64,000 nt of DNA from Cryobacterium sinapicolor (GCF_004403465.1 NZ_SOGQ01000026.1:40551-104550); one strand, 5' to 3'; positions 48,761 to 59,000 are shown, counted from the stretch's first letter. The notes: generated by a model from the letters alone, not told the origin. Numbers and translations: made by a program.

Positions 48761-51203
48761 GCCGGCCACCCCTGACGTGCCCACCCCTGACGTGGCCTCC
48801 CCGGACCGGGCCTCTCGCCCGGCCCGGCGCGGCCCGTCCACCCGGGCGGCCCGACTCCAGCGGGCCGAGTGGCCCCTCACGTTCGCACTCCTGCTGTTGC
48901 TGGTCGTGGCCATCGGCGGCCTCGGGCCGCTGCTCGAGGGCACGGGCTGGTGGTGGCTGATGACCCTCGCGGCCGCCGGGGTGCTGCTCGGGTGCGCCGG
49001 CCTCCGCCGCGCCGGGCTGCCCGTGTTCCTCGGGCCCCTTGCCGGCTTCGGGGTGCTCGTGGCCTTCCTGACGCTCCTCTTCGGCGCGGGAAGCGGCTGG
49101 CTCTGGGTGATCCCGAATGGGGAGACGATCGACCGCTTCCGTGACCTGGCGCTCTCCGGGGCGGTCTCCATCGAGCAGCAGTCGACGCCGGCCGAGGCGA
49201 CCGCCGGCATCCTGTTCCTGCTCTGCATCGGCGCCGGCGTGATCGCGATCCTGCTCGACACGCTCGCGATCATTCTGCGGGTGCCCGCGCTCGCCGGACT
49301 GCCCGTGCTGGTTCCGCTGCTCGTGCCGGGGCTCGCTCTCGGCGGCGAGGCGAACCTGCAGGCCCTCGTGCTCACGGCCGCCGCCTACCTCCTGCTGCTC
49401 CATGTCGAGATCCGGATGCGCCGGGCCGACATCCTGTCCGGCCTGCCGGGCGCGGCGCCGCCCGGCACCGTCGCTCCCGCCCGGCGCCGCGTGCCCGGCG
49501 CCCTCGGGGGAGCGGTCGTCGTGGGCAGCGTCGCGATCGTGGCCGCGATCGTCGTCAGCGTCGCTACGCCCGTTCTGCCCGGGGGTGGTCTCACCGGTGG
49601 GGGCCCCGGCAGCAGCCTGCTGTTCTCCAACGGCGTCAGCCCCATGATCAACCTCGGCCAGGACCTGCGCCGCCCTGACGCCGAACCGGTGTTGCACTAC
49701 CGCACCACGGCGACCCGGCCGCCCTATCTTCGGCTTCTCACGCTGGCCGAATTCTCCGGCCGCAACTGGACCGCCGGCGAGGAGCCCGGCAGCCGCGCGA
49801 GCGCCGTCGACGACATCGGTCTTCCGCCGGCGCTCTCCGCCGACATCGAGACGCGGGAGACGATCACGAACATCGGCATCGACGACCTGGCGGCCCGGTG
49901 GTTGCCCGCCCCTGCGCCGGCCCGTTCGGTGACCGGACTGCTCGGCACCTGGTCCTGGAACGAGTCGACCGGGTCCATCACGAGCGCCGGCGACACGACC
50001 CGCGGCCAGGAATACACCGTCACCGCACTCACACTCGAGCCGACCGCCGAGCAGCTTCGGCAGGCCGAGGTCGAGTATCCGGCGGAGGTTCGGCGCAGCC
50101 TGCGATTGCCGGCCGAGACTCCGGCCTTGATCGGTGACACCGCTCGCGAGGTCACCGCCGGCACCGCGACCGCCTACGACGCCGCGCTCGCCCTGCAAAA
50201 ATACCTGCGCGGCAGTGCGTTCTCCTATGACATCGAGGCTCCCGTCGGTGACGGCTACGACGGCGGTGCCATCGATGTCGTCAGCACCTTCCTCGAGGTC
50301 AAGAGCGGGTACTGCGTGCACTTCTCCTCGGCGATGGCGGCGATGGCCCGCTCGATCGGCATCCCGTCCCGGATCGCGATCGGTTATCAGCCCGGGACGC
50401 TGTCCGCGTCGAGTTCCATTGCCGGGATCGGCCGCTACAGCGTGGACACCCACGACCTGCATGCGTGGACGGAACTCTACTTCGCGGGCGTCGGCTGGGT
50501 GCCCTTCGAGCCCACGCCCGGCCGCGGCGCCGTTCCCGCGTATACGCGGGACGATGCCGCCGCCGTGCCGCTCGGCGAGTCCGGCCAGACCGCCCCCACG
50601 AATTCGCTGCGCCCCGAGAATCTCCTCGACCAGAACACCGCCGATGCCCAGGCCGACGCGGCCTCGCCCGCCGACACCCAAGCCGGCTTCCTCCGCCTCG
50701 GCCTACTCCTCGTCGGGACTCTCGCGCTGCTCCTCCTGCCGGCCGTATTCCGGGTGACGCGGCGGACGCTGCGGCGGCGGGACATCCGGTCGGGCCGGAC
50801 CGGTGCCGTGGGGGCGTGGCGGGAGGTCACGGACACGGCCATAGACCACGGCCTCTTCGTGCGGGAGACCGAGACACCGCGGGAGCTCGCCGCCCGGCTG
50901 CGGGCGTTGATCGGATCCGAGCGTGGCACGGTGAGCGGCGAGGAGGGTTCCGGTGCGGGCGGGGGAACCGTGGCCGAGGCCCTCGACCGGCTCCTCGTCA
51001 GGGCGGAGCGCAGCCGCTACGGTCGCCCGGGCGGCGACGCGCAGAACTCTCAGGCGGCGCTCCTCCTGGCCGACCTCGACCTGGTGCTCCGCGGCATCCA
51101 TTCGGGGTCGGGCCGGCGCGTGCGGATGCGGGCGACGCTGCTGCCGGCGTCTCTGTGGCGGTCCGGCGAGCGACGAATCGGACGCCCAGCCGCGAACGCG
51201 TAG
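48747..51203 (+). CDS. transglutaminase-like membrane protein (TgpA type)
   Basis: 818 aa from the ATG at 48747 (GAGGAGG upstream). A Pro/Ala-rich N-terminal tail, several membrane helices (residues about 45-290), a large outer domain with the transglutaminase core (GYCVHFSSAMAAMARSIGIPSRIAIGYQPG, then DTHDLHAWTELYFAGVGWVPFEPTPG, giving Cys, His and Asp/Glu-type residues), one more helix (about 650-670) and a DUF4129-like C-terminal domain. It acts at the outer face of the membrane. Its TAG stop is part of the TAGAAT box before the next gene. Confidence 0.92.
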   Translation: MTPSEPATPDVPTPDVASPDRASRPARRGPSTRAARLQRAEWPLTFALLLLLVVAIGGLGPLLEGTGWWWLMTLAAAGVLLGCAGLRRAGLPVFLGPLAGFGVLVAFLTLLFGAGSGWLWVIPNGETIDRFRDLALSGAVSIEQQSTPAEATAGILFLLCIGAGVIAILLDTLAIILRVPALAGLPVLVPLLVPGLALGGEANLQALVLTAAAYLLLLHVEIRMRRADILSGLPGAAPPGTVAPARRRVPGALGGAVVVGSVAIVAAIVVSVATPVLPGGGLTGGGPGSSLLFSNGVSPMINLGQDLRRPDAEPVLHYRTTATRPPYLRLLTLAEFSGRNWTAGEEPGSRASAVDDIGLPPALSADIETRETITNIGIDDLAARWLPAPAPARSVTGLLGTWSWNESTGSITSAGDTTRGQEYTVTALTLEPTAEQLRQAEVEYPAEVRRSLRLPAETPALIGDTAREVTAGTATAYDAALALQKYLRGSAFSYDIEAPVGDGYDGGAIDVVSTFLEVKSGYCVHFSSAMAAMARSIGIPSRIAIGYQPGTLSASSSIAGIGRYSVDTHDLHAWTELYFAGVGWVPFEPTPGRGAVPAYTRDDAAAVPLGESGQTAPTNSLRPENLLDQNTADAQADAASPADTQAGFLRLGLLLVGTLALLLLPAVFRVTRRTLRRRDIRSGRTGAVGAWREVTDTAIDHGLFVRETETPRELAARLRALIGSERGTVSGEEGSGAGGGTVAEALDRLLVRAERSRYGRPGGDAQNSQAALLLADLDLVLRGIHSGSGRRVRMRATLLPASLWRSGERRIGRPAANA

Positions 51204-51214
51204 AATCTTCCCTC

Positions 51215-51787
51215 GTGAGTAAGTTCAAGAAGACCCCGTACAAGGTTGATGTGCGCGACCTGATCAACCGCCCGGGCACCATGCACGAGCGCCACCTCGA
51301 AATCGTCGTGCCGGAAGACCTCGGCGAGAGCCTCGTCGCCGTGAAGGCCGGCTCCACCGTGATCGCGAACCTGCGCCTGGAAACCCTGCACGAGGGCATC
51401 CTGGTGTCGGCCCAGGTGTCCGGAATCGCCGCCGGAGAGTGCGGTCGATGCCTCATCGACGTCGAATTGCCGGTCCAAGTCGAGTTTCACGAGCTTTTCG
51501 CGTACTCTCTAGACGAAGCTTATGAAAGTGAAGTTCAGGATGACCATGTGGATCTTGAACCTCTGATCAGGGATGCGGTGGTGTTGTCACTGCCGTTCCA
51601 GCCGGTTTGCCGGCCGGATTGCCCAGGTCTCGACCCCGAGACCGGTGAACGGCTTGCCGAGGCCCCTGAGTTCGTACCCGAAGAAAAGCGCGATCCCCGG
51701 TGGGCCGCGCTCATGAAATTCCAAGCTTCCGAAAGCAGCGGCACGGATGAAGACATCCAGGCTGAAACGGATAGAGAAGAGAAGTAG
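51215..51787 (+). CDS. DUF177 (YceD-like) protein
   Basis: 190 aa. The segment [28 protein letters not shown] and the [26 protein letters not shown] cysteine motif define DUF177, which is almost always just before rpmF, as here (2 bases apart). In other bacteria YceD is linked to rRNA processing or ribosome assembly. GTG start; TAGAAT lies 8 bases before it with no Shine-Dalgarno. Confidence 0.93.
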   Translation: MSKFKKTPYKVDVRDLINRPGTMHERHLEIVVPEDLGESLVAVKAGSTVIANLRLETLHEGILVSAQVSGIAAGECGRCLIDVELPVQVEFHELFAYSLDEAYESEVQDDHVDLEPLIRDAVVLSLPFQPVCRPDCPGLDPETGERLAEAPEFVPEEKRDPRWAALMKFQASESSGTDEDIQAETDREEK

Positions 51788-51789
51788 TC

Positions 51790-51993
51790 ATGGCAGTCCC
51801 GAAGCGCAAGCAATCACGCTCCAACACCCGTTCACGTCGTTCCTGCTGGAAGGCCGAGGCCCCCACCCTGGTCAAGACCATGGAAAACGGCAAAGTCGTC
51901 TACAGCCTGCCGCACCGCGCCAAGGTCGTCACCGACGCCGCCGGCACGGCGCTGTTCATGGAATACAAGGGCCGCAAGGTCGCCGACGTCTAA
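51790..51993 (+). CDS. rpmF: 50S ribosomal protein L32
   Basis: 67 aa. [21 protein letters not shown] is the universal bL32 start. The zinc-binding cysteines of the C+ form are absent, as only one Cys (residue 20) is present, so this is a zinc-independent or degenerate form. Between a DUF177 gene and rnc, the standard order. Confidence 0.97.
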   Translation: MAVPKRKQSRSNTRSRRSCWKAEAPTLVKTMENGKVVYSLPHRAKVVTDAAGTALFMEYKGRKVADV

Positions 51994-52012
51994 TCCCGTC
52001 ATGCTCGAACGT

Positions 52013-52080
52013 CTGATGCCGCGCCGACGGATGCCGGGAGTCCCGATTCAGGGTCCCGCCCCGCACCGTCGCGGCATCAG
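52013..52080 (+). promoter_or_regulatory. long hairpin in the rnc leader
   Basis: CTGATGCCG (52013-52021) pairs with CGGCATCAG (52072-52080), then after a 3-base bulge CGACGG (52025-52030) pairs with CCGTCG (52066-52071): 15 pairs, with further short pairing inside (CGGGA/TCCCG). It ends 18 bases before the rnc start. It could end rpmF transcription, or be a double-stranded target through which RNase III controls its own message, as known for E. coli rnc. Confidence 0.55.
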
Positions 52081-52098
52081 TGCGCTCCGGGGACGCTC

Positions 52099-52785
52099 GT
52101 GAGCGGGGCGCCCGAGGTCTCCTCCCTGCTGGCGACCCTCGGCGTGCAGGTCGACCCGGCCCTGCTGGAACTTGCTCTCACCCACCGCTCCTACGCGTAC
52201 GAGCACGGGGGCATGCCCACGAACGAGCGCCTCGAATTCCTCGGCGACTCGATTCTCGGGCAGGCGGTGACGGTCATGCTCTTCCGGGAGTACCCGCAAC
52301 TCGACGAGGGTGACCTCGCTAAGCGCCGGGCCAGTCTGGTGTCGAGTGTCGCCCTCTCGGGCATCGCGCGCGGCATCGGGCTGGGCGCGTACGTGCGCCT
52401 CGGCCGCGGCGAAATCCTCACCGGCGGTCGGGACAAGTCGTCGATCCTCGCCGACACCGTCGAGGCGCTCATCGGTGCGGTCTACCTCGACTCCGGCGGT
52501 GAGACCGCGACCGCGCTCGTGCTGCGCCTGATCGAGCCGCTTCTCCGCGATCCTGGGCACTTCGGAGTCTCCATGGACCCCAAGACGAGCCTGCAGGAAG
52601 CCGCGGCGCGACTCGGCACCGGGGTTCCGGTGTACTCCATCGCCGAGAGCGGCCCCGACCACTCCAAGGTCTTCATCGCCACCGTCACGGTGGGACTCGT
52701 CATCGCGGTCGGCGAGGGCACCAGCAAGAAGCACGCCGAAATGGCCGCCGCACTCGACGCCTGGACGCGGCTCACCTCTCCCTGA
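52099..52785 (+). CDS. rnc: ribonuclease III
   Basis: 228 aa. Cuts double-stranded RNA in rRNA and mRNA processing. NERLEFLGDSILGQAVTVMLF carries the signature and catalytic Glu/Asp; DTVEALIGAVYLDSG holds the second acidic pair; the C-terminal dsRNA-binding domain covers about 155-226 (KTSLQEAAARLG...GEGTSKKHAEMAAA). GTG start. A stable hairpin precedes it. Confidence 0.95.
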   Translation: MSGAPEVSSLLATLGVQVDPALLELALTHRSYAYEHGGMPTNERLEFLGDSILGQAVTVMLFREYPQLDEGDLAKRRASLVSSVALSGIARGIGLGAYVRLGRGEILTGGRDKSSILADTVEALIGAVYLDSGGETATALVLRLIEPLLRDPGHFGVSMDPKTSLQEAAARLGTGVPVYSIAESGPDHSKVFIATVTVGLVIAVGEGTSKKHAEMAAALDAWTRLTSP

Positions 52786-52866
52786 GTCGCCGCAGCGCGG
52801 CCTCCGATTCTGGCGAGGGCTGCTCTGTCGCGTGAGTCGCCGAGGCCCGGCCCCTGAAAGGCTCGA

Positions 52867-53826
52867 ATGCCCGAACTGCCCGAGGTGGAGGTCGTTCGCG
52901 CCGGACTCGCACCGGCCGTGACCGGAGCCGTGATCGCCGGCGTCGAGGTCTTCGAGGAACGTTCGCTGCGCCGCCATGATCGCGCTCGCGGGCCGTTCGC
53001 CGAACTGCTGACGGGCCGAGGCATCCACGCAGCCGTGCGCCGGGGCAAATTCCTTTGGCTGCCGCTGGACTCCGGACAGGCCCTGGTCGCGCACCTCGGG
53101 ATGAGCGGGCAGGTGCTGCTGCGCAGCCCCGGCTCCGAGCCGGACCGGCAGCTGCGCATCCGTCTGGCGCTCGAGCATCCGGAACACGGGGAGCTGTGGG
53201 TCAACTTCGTCGACCAGCGCATCTTCGGCAGCATGGCCGTCGACTCGATGCAGCCCACCCCCGACGGCCTGGCGGCTGGGTACTCCGGCCGTTTCGGTGG
53301 CGCGGTCGGTGGGTCCGGTGGATCCGGTGCTGTCGGGATGTCCAGCGCTGATTGCGCCTGGTCGGCATTGATCCCGTCGCAGGTGGCGCACATCGCCCGG
53401 GACCCGCTCGATCCGGGCTTCTCGGCTCCGCTGTTCCTGGCGGCGCTGGCCCGCAAGAAGACCGGCATCAAGCGGGCGCTGCTCGATCAGACCCTGATCA
53501 GCGGGATCGGCAACATCTACGCCGACGAGGCCCTCTTCGCTGCCCGCCTGCACTACGAGCAGCCGGCCGACTCCCTGTCCCCCGCGAAGGCGCGGGCGCT
53601 GCTGGCTGCGGTGCGCAGCATCCTGAACCGGGCGCTGGCCGAGGGCGGCACCAGCTTCGACGCGCAATACGTGAACGTCAACGGGCAGTCCGGGTATTTC
53701 TCGCACAGCCTGTCCGCCTACGGCCGGCAGGGATCGCCCTGCCCGCGCTGCGGCACGCTGCTCGTGCGCCGCCAGTTCATGAACCGCAGCTCACACCTCT
53801 GCCCGCGCTGCCAGCGGCTCCGCTGA
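52867..53826 (+). CDS. mutM: formamidopyrimidine-DNA glycosylase
   Basis: 319 aa. Removes oxidised purines such as 8-oxoguanine. PELPEVE at the N-terminus supplies the catalytic proline and glutamate, RRGKFLWL the beta-strand lysine, and the C-terminal zinc finger has CPRC and CPRC (CPRCGTLLVRRQFMNRSSHLCPRCQR). A Gly/Ser-rich insert of about 20 residues (near 140-160, GGAVGGSGGSGAVG) lengthens a surface loop before LIPSQVAHIARDPLDP. GAAAGG before the ATG. Confidence 0.95.
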   Translation: MPELPEVEVVRAGLAPAVTGAVIAGVEVFEERSLRRHDRARGPFAELLTGRGIHAAVRRGKFLWLPLDSGQALVAHLGMSGQVLLRSPGSEPDRQLRIRLALEHPEHGELWVNFVDQRIFGSMAVDSMQPTPDGLAAGYSGRFGGAVGGSGGSGAVGMSSADCAWSALIPSQVAHIARDPLDPGFSAPLFLAALARKKTGIKRALLDQTLISGIGNIYADEALFAARLHYEQPADSLSPAKARALLAAVRSILNRALAEGGTSFDAQYVNVNGQSGYFSHSLSAYGRQGSPCPRCGTLLVRRQFMNRSSHLCPRCQRLR

Positions 53827-53859
53827 CTCCCGCCACGACTGCCGCCCGCCGGCGCCGCC

Positions 53860-53985
53860 GCTGCTGCCGTGCTTGCTGCCGCTGCTGCCGTGCTTGCTGC
53901 CGCTGCTGCCGTGCTTGCTGCCGCTGCTGCCGTGCTTGCTGCCGCTGCTGCCGTGCTTGCTGCCGCTGCTGCCGTGCTTGCTGCC
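53860..53985. repeat. 21-base tandem repeat, six perfect units
   Basis: Unit GCTGCTGCCGTGCTTGCTGC plus C, repeated six times without change, then decaying into GCTGCT-type triplets up to about 54011. It begins 34 bases after the mutM stop. The unit is a whole number of codons, but no gene uses it. Confidence 0.95.
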
Positions 53986-54026
53986 GCTGCTGCCGCTGCT
54001 GCTGTTGTTGCTTCGGCCGTCGGGCT

Positions 54027-54115
54027 GAACGAATTCGACGGAGATTTTGCTTGGAACCGGGCTAACAGCATCCGTTTTGGCTCGTTTTAGGCAGAATCTC
54101 CGTCGAATTCGTTAG
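54027..54115. repeat. palindromic repeat element, copy 2
   Basis: The best-preserved copy: AACGAATTCGACGGAGATT (54028-54046) and AATCTCCGTCGAATTCGTT (54095-54113) are perfect 19-base inverted repeats around 48 bases. The centre differs from the other copies. Confidence 0.9.
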
Positions 54116-54568
54116 GGGCTCGCCGGCCTGTGGCGGGACCGGTGCCCCTACCACCAAAGGATCATTTGGCTGTCAGGTCAGGTCAGGTCAGGTCAGGTCA
54201 GGCCGGGACGGGATACTGCTCTGCCATCCGCACCACCTGATGCTCCACAATCAGAATGTGGACGATCATCCGCACCGGGACGCAGTATTGGATGCGGCCA
54301 CCGGTCCAGGTCGACCCGGAACAGACGCTGATCCCACTGCCGAGCAAGAGGAACTGAAACTGGAAGTTCGGTCTGTGGTCTCGACGGTCTCGTCGGGCTC
54401 GACCACCGGGACGGGTGACCCACGCGAGCCCAGCCGGCGTGCGGCATCCGTGTGCACGCAAATCTGGAAATAGGTCGTCCCAGGCTGGGGTGAACGGCGT
54501 ACGGCCTAAATCTCCGCAGTGAGTGACGAGATGACGGTGGCCCGGTTCACAGGGCAGGCGGGCGCGGG
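54116..54568. other. intergenic stretch with a pentamer repeat
   Basis: GTCAG is repeated about six times near 54173-54202. Frames at 54240-54473 (plus) and 54198-54461 (minus) are open but resemble nothing known and lack ribosome sites. No gene supported. Confidence 0.45.
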
Positions 54569-55651
54569 TCAGTGGGCGTCGCGGCGCCAGGCTCCCTCGT
54601 AGCCCATCGGCGCGAAGCCGATGGCCTCGTTGACGGTGAGCATGTGCCGGTTCTCCTCGGCGTTGAAGGTCGTCACCGACGGATGCCCCGGGCGCTCCGC
54701 CGCGAGCAGCTCCAGGTTCGCCATCTTCAGCAGCATGCCGAGGCGGCGGCCGCGATGCTCCCTCAGCACGAGGGTGTCGTCCTGGCTGACCGCGCGGCGG
54801 GAGTCCGCCGGCACCTCAAGCTCGGTGAACCCCACGAGGTGGCCGCTCGGGCCATGCAGCACCGCCGAGGTCAGGGAGGTACGCGGGCCGGCCGCGGCCT
54901 TACGCTCCTCCTGGAGGATGCGCTCGGGCGTCCAGAGCTGCTCGGGCTCGGCGAGGCCGGCGCTCGGGGCATCCGTGCTCATGCGCGTGTAGAGCAGGGC
55001 CAGATCGGGCAGCCATTCCGGCGGTGTGCGGTCGACCCACTGCAGCACGGAATAGTCGGGACCGGCGTGGGCGGCGGCCGCCTCGCGGAGCCGGCGGCGC
55101 TCAACGGGGTCGACGGGCAGGGCCAGCCGGCTGGCGCGCACGACCTGTTCCAGGTGGTAGCCGCGGCCCCGCAGAAACCGCACCTCGGGGTTGCCGAGCG
55201 GAACCGAGCCGAAGCCGGTGGGGGAGGGCAGGCGCTCACCCGGTGCATCCGGTGACGGGGTGTAGACGATCTGCACGCGGCGGCACTCGGCGCGCGCGAT
55301 CGCCTCGAACCGATCGACGAGGGCGGAGCCGATGCCGCGCCGGCGGTAGGCCGGGAGCACCTGTACGGCCAGCCAGGCGTGGTCGGCGGAATCCTCCGGC
55401 AGTGTTTCGTAGTCGCCGCACCCGACGATGCGGCCGGCATCGCGGGCCACGAACAGGCGTCGGCGCTCCCAGCCCTGGTTGAGCCAGCCGGGCAGGGTCT
55501 CCTCGGCGGTCAGCGCCAGATCGGAGGTGCCGTATGCCTCGGACTCGACCTCGGTGCGCACCTTGTTCGCGGCCGCGAAGTCGGGCCAGCCGGCTGCCCC
55601 CGGGGCGGCGGGGATGACGAGCTCGTCGATGTCGAAGCGGAGAATAGCCAT
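54569..55651 (-). CDS. GNAT-family N-acetyltransferase, two-domain
   Basis: 360 aa from the ATG at 55651. Two GNAT-like halves: the first has LAVQVLPAYRRRGIGSALVDRFEAIAR (acetyl-CoA binding R/Q-x-x-G-x-G/A), the second VLREHRGRRLGMLLKMANLELLA. This tandem form resembles mycothiol synthase-like and related acetyltransferases, but the substrate is unknown. The frame runs open for more than 2 kb further upstream against smc, but that part is antisense to smc and not coding. Confidence 0.82.
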   Translation of the reverse strand: MAILRFDIDELVIPAAPGAAGWPDFAAANKVRTEVESEAYGTSDLALTAEETLPGWLNQGWERRRLFVARDAGRIVGCGDYETLPEDSADHAWLAVQVLPAYRRRGIGSALVDRFEAIARAECRRVQIVYTPSPDAPGERLPSPTGFGSVPLGNPEVRFLRGRGYHLEQVVRASRLALPVDPVERRRLREAAAAHAGPDYSVLQWVDRTPPEWLPDLALLYTRMSTDAPSAGLAEPEQLWTPERILQEERKAAAGPRTSLTSAVLHGPSGHLVGFTELEVPADSRRAVSQDDTLVLREHRGRRLGMLLKMANLELLAAERPGHPSVTTFNAEENRHMLTVNEAIGFAPMGYEGAWRRDAH

Positions 55652-55775
55652 GATCGGCCAGAGTAGCTCCGCCCCGCCGCCTGGGACCAGCCCCCGCCGT
55701 CGCCGTGCCGAGTCCGTGCTGAGTCCGTGCTGAGCCCGTGCCGAGTCCGTGCGGATCCCCCGCCGAGTCCCGCCT

Positions 55776-55862
55776 GAACGAATTCGACGGAGTTTTTGCC
55801 AAAATCGGAAACAATGGCTCTGTTTCAGGGCGGATTCGGCAGAATCTCCGTCGAATTTGTCA
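55776..55862. repeat. palindromic repeat element, copy 3
   Basis: AATTCGACGGAG (55781-55792) and CTCCGTCGAATT (55846-55857), 12 perfect bases plus near matches beyond (one A to T change inside the left arm). It lies between the GNAT gene and smc, which are divergent. Confidence 0.85.
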
Positions 55863-55950
55863 GGGCCCGCGCCTACCGGGCGGTGTCGGTGGTGTCCGGT
55901 ACCGTTGTCGGAGGCGGCGCGTCGGGCGGCCGCGGCTCGGATGGGCAAAG

Positions 55951-56020
55951 GCAAGCAACCGCAAGCAACCGCAAGCAACGGCAAGCAACGGCAAGCGACG
56001 GCAGGCAACGGCAAGCAACG
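55951..56020 (+). repeat. 10-base tandem repeat before smc
   Basis: Seven units of GCAAGCAACS with two single-base variants, ending one base before the G-rich ribosome site of smc. The period is close to one turn of DNA. Confidence 0.92.
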
Positions 56021-56035
56021 AAGGGGGGCGAAACC

Positions 56036-59000
56036 GTGTATCTGAAAAGCCTCACCCTGAGGGGCTTCAAGTCCTTCGCCCACCCCACCACGTTCGCCTT
56101 CGAACCCGGCGTCACCTGCGTGGTCGGCCCCAACGGTTCGGGCAAGTCCAACGTCGTCGACGCCCTCGCCTGGGTGATGGGTGAGCAGGGCGCGAAAACC
56201 CTCCGCGGCGGCAAGATGGAAGACGTGATCTTCGCCGGCACGTCCACCAAGGGCCCGCTCGGCCGGGCGGCTGTGACGCTGACCATCGACAACACGGATG
56301 GCGCGCTGCCGATCGACTACACCGAGGTCACCATCTCCCGCACCCTCTTCCGCAACGGTGCGAGTGAGTATGCGATCAACGGGCGCACCTGCCGACTGCT
56401 CGACGTGCAGGAACTGCTCAGCGACTCCGGACTCGGCCGGGAGATGCACGTGATCGTGGGGCAGGGGCAGCTCGACGCCGTGCTGCGCGCCAGCCCCGAG
56501 GAGCGGCGCGGGTTCATCGAGGAGGCCGCCGGCATTCTCAAGCACCGCCGACGCAAGGAGAAAACCCTCCGCAAGCTCGACGGCATGCAGGCCAACCTCA
56601 CCCGCCTCAGCGATCTGGCGGGGGAGATCCGCCGGCAGCTCAAACCTCTCGGGCGCCAGGCGGACATCGCCCGGGAGGCGCAGACCATCGCCGCCGTCGC
56701 CCGCGACGCCCGGGCCCGGCTGCTCGCCGACGACGTGGTCACGCTGCGCACCGCCCTCGACGCGCTCGGTCGCACCGAGAGCGAGCGGCACGCCGAACGC
56801 CTGGTGTTGACCGAGCAGCTCGAGACCCGGCGGCGGCGCCTGCACGGGCTCGAACAGGAGCAGGTCGGCGATGCCGTCGACCTGGCCCGACGCACCAGCT
56901 TCGGCCTCGAATCCGTGCAGGAACGGCTGCGCGGCCTCTACACCCTCGCCAACCAGCGGCTGGCACTGCTCGGATCGCAGGCCGAGTCCGTCGACGCGGG
57001 CCCCGGCGTGACCACGGCCATGCTGACGGATGCCGCGGCCGAGATCGACACCCTGCGGAGCCGCATCGACATGGCCGACTCCGCCTGGGCTGCCGCACGC
57101 GCGGCCACCGAGGAGGCCCGCGGCCGCCTCGACATCCTCGACGAACAGATTGCCGCCCAGGCCGTTCTGGTCGCCCAGCACGACCTGCACCTTTCGCAGC
57201 TGACCGGTCAGGCCGAGACCGCCGCGGGCAGGCTGGCCTCCGTGCGGGGCGAGGTGCTCCGGCAGCAGAACGCCCTCGACGCCGCGCGTAGCCGGGTCGA
57301 CACGGCTGCGGAACACCTCGCGGGGCTCGCCGCGGCCGCCGCGGCCCTCGAGGCGGCCGTCGTGGACGCCGGCGAGAGTCCCCCCGACCAGGCCGCCGCC
57401 GAGGCCCGAGCCGCCGTCGCCGAGTCGCAGGGCGAGGTCGAACGCCTGCGCGACGAACTGCACCTTGGGGAACGGGAAAGGGACGCCCTCGCTGCTCGCG
57501 CGGGGGCCCTGTCCCTCGCCCTGGACCAGAAGGACGGCTCGGCGGCCCTGCTCGCCTCGGCGCCCGCGGGCATCCGGGGTCTCGTGGCCGAGCATGTGCG
57601 CGTGCGTCCCGGCTACGAGACCGCCATCGCGGCCGCCCTCGGCTCCCTCGCCGACGCCGTGCTCGCCGACACCCGGAATGCGGCCGTCGACGCCATCGTG
57701 CGCGCCCGTACCGACGATCTCGGGCGGGTCGAGCTGATCGTGGCGGGCGCGACCGTCGAAGACGGCAGGGTCGAGATCACACCCGCCGACGCGCTGCCCG
57801 ACCTTGCAGCCTCGCCCGGGCTGCTCTGGGCGGACGCGGTGATCGACGCGCCCCCCGGGGTGCTCGGCCTGCTCCGGCGCACGGTGATCGCCGACGACCT
57901 CGACGCCGCCCGCGCAGCCGTGGACCGATTCGGGCCCGCGGACCCCGCTGCCGTGCCGCTCACCGTCATCACCCGGGCCGGCGACGTGCTCAGCGACACC
58001 GTGTTGCGCGGCGGCTCCGGTGCCCGCCGCAGCCGGCTCGAACTCGTCGCGGACCGTGACGCGGCCGCCCACTCCCTCGCCGCGGTGCACTCCCGGCTCG
58101 AGCAGGTCGTCGCCGACCTCGCCGAGGCCCGCACGCTCTTGTCCGCCCAGCAGGACGCGTCCCGGGAAGCTGCCGCCCGGGTGCGGGAATTCGAGTCCCG
58201 CACCTCCGTGCAGGCCGAGAAGGCCAGTCGGGCCACCGTGCGGCTCGAGGCGGCCACCGCCGAACTGAACCGGCTCTCCGCCGCACTGCTGCTCGCGGCC
58301 GAGACGGTCGCCGACGCGGAGACTGCGAGCGAGACGTCCCGCGCCGCGCGCGACGAGCAGCGAGCCCGGCCGCGCCCGGTGCTAGACACCGGATCCCGGG
58401 ACGCGCTCTACGCCGCTCTCGAGGCCGCGCGTGAAGCCGAGGTCGAGGCCCGGCTGCAGGCCGAAACCGCCCGCGAACGCGTGCGAGCCGGTCAGGTCCG
58501 GGCCGACGCTCTCGCGCAACAGCAGAGCGCCGAACGGGCGGCGGCCGAGGCGGCAGCCCGGCGTGCGGTCATCCGTCGACGTCAGGTGGATGCCGCCAGC
58601 CGGGTGGCCGAGGCGCTCCCTCTGGTGCTCACCTCGGTCGACGCCTCCGTCAGCGAGGCCCGGATTCGCCTGGCCGCTGCCGAGGCGGAGCGCAGCAGCC
58701 AGAACGAAGAACTCGCCGCGCTGCGCCGTGAAGACGGTGCCCTGCGCGCGCGGTTGCAGGCCGTCACCGAGACCGTTCACGGCCTGGAACTGGCCATCTA
58801 CGAGAAGAAGCTGCACTTGTCCGGGCTGCTCGAACGCGCCGTCAGCGACCTCGGCCTGACCGAGGACGTGCTCGTGGCCGAGTACGGTCCCGACCAGCCG
58901 ATCCCGAGGTCGGTTCCGGGCCCCGACTCGCACGCCGAACCCGACCGCTTCGACCGGGACGATCAGAAGCGCCGCCTCGCCGTCGCCGAACGCCGCTACG

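Noticed and set aside
53860..53985. CRISPR array
   Set aside because: The units are contiguous and identical with no unique spacers, and no cas genes are present in the window.
53860..54090. Ala/Val-rich frames across the 21-base repeat as a gene
   Set aside because: They only reflect the repeat, have no ribosome site and no sequence outside it.
54198..54461. Small minus-strand gene with a hydrophobic segment
   Set aside because: No ribosome site, begins in a pentamer repeat, overlaps equally open frames and matches nothing known.
55652..58090. Very long minus-strand frame extending the GNAT gene across smc
   Set aside because: It is antisense to smc, whose motifs are complete; the translation is Gly/Ala/Arg/Val-rich without family features, as expected from the mirror of GC-rich codons.
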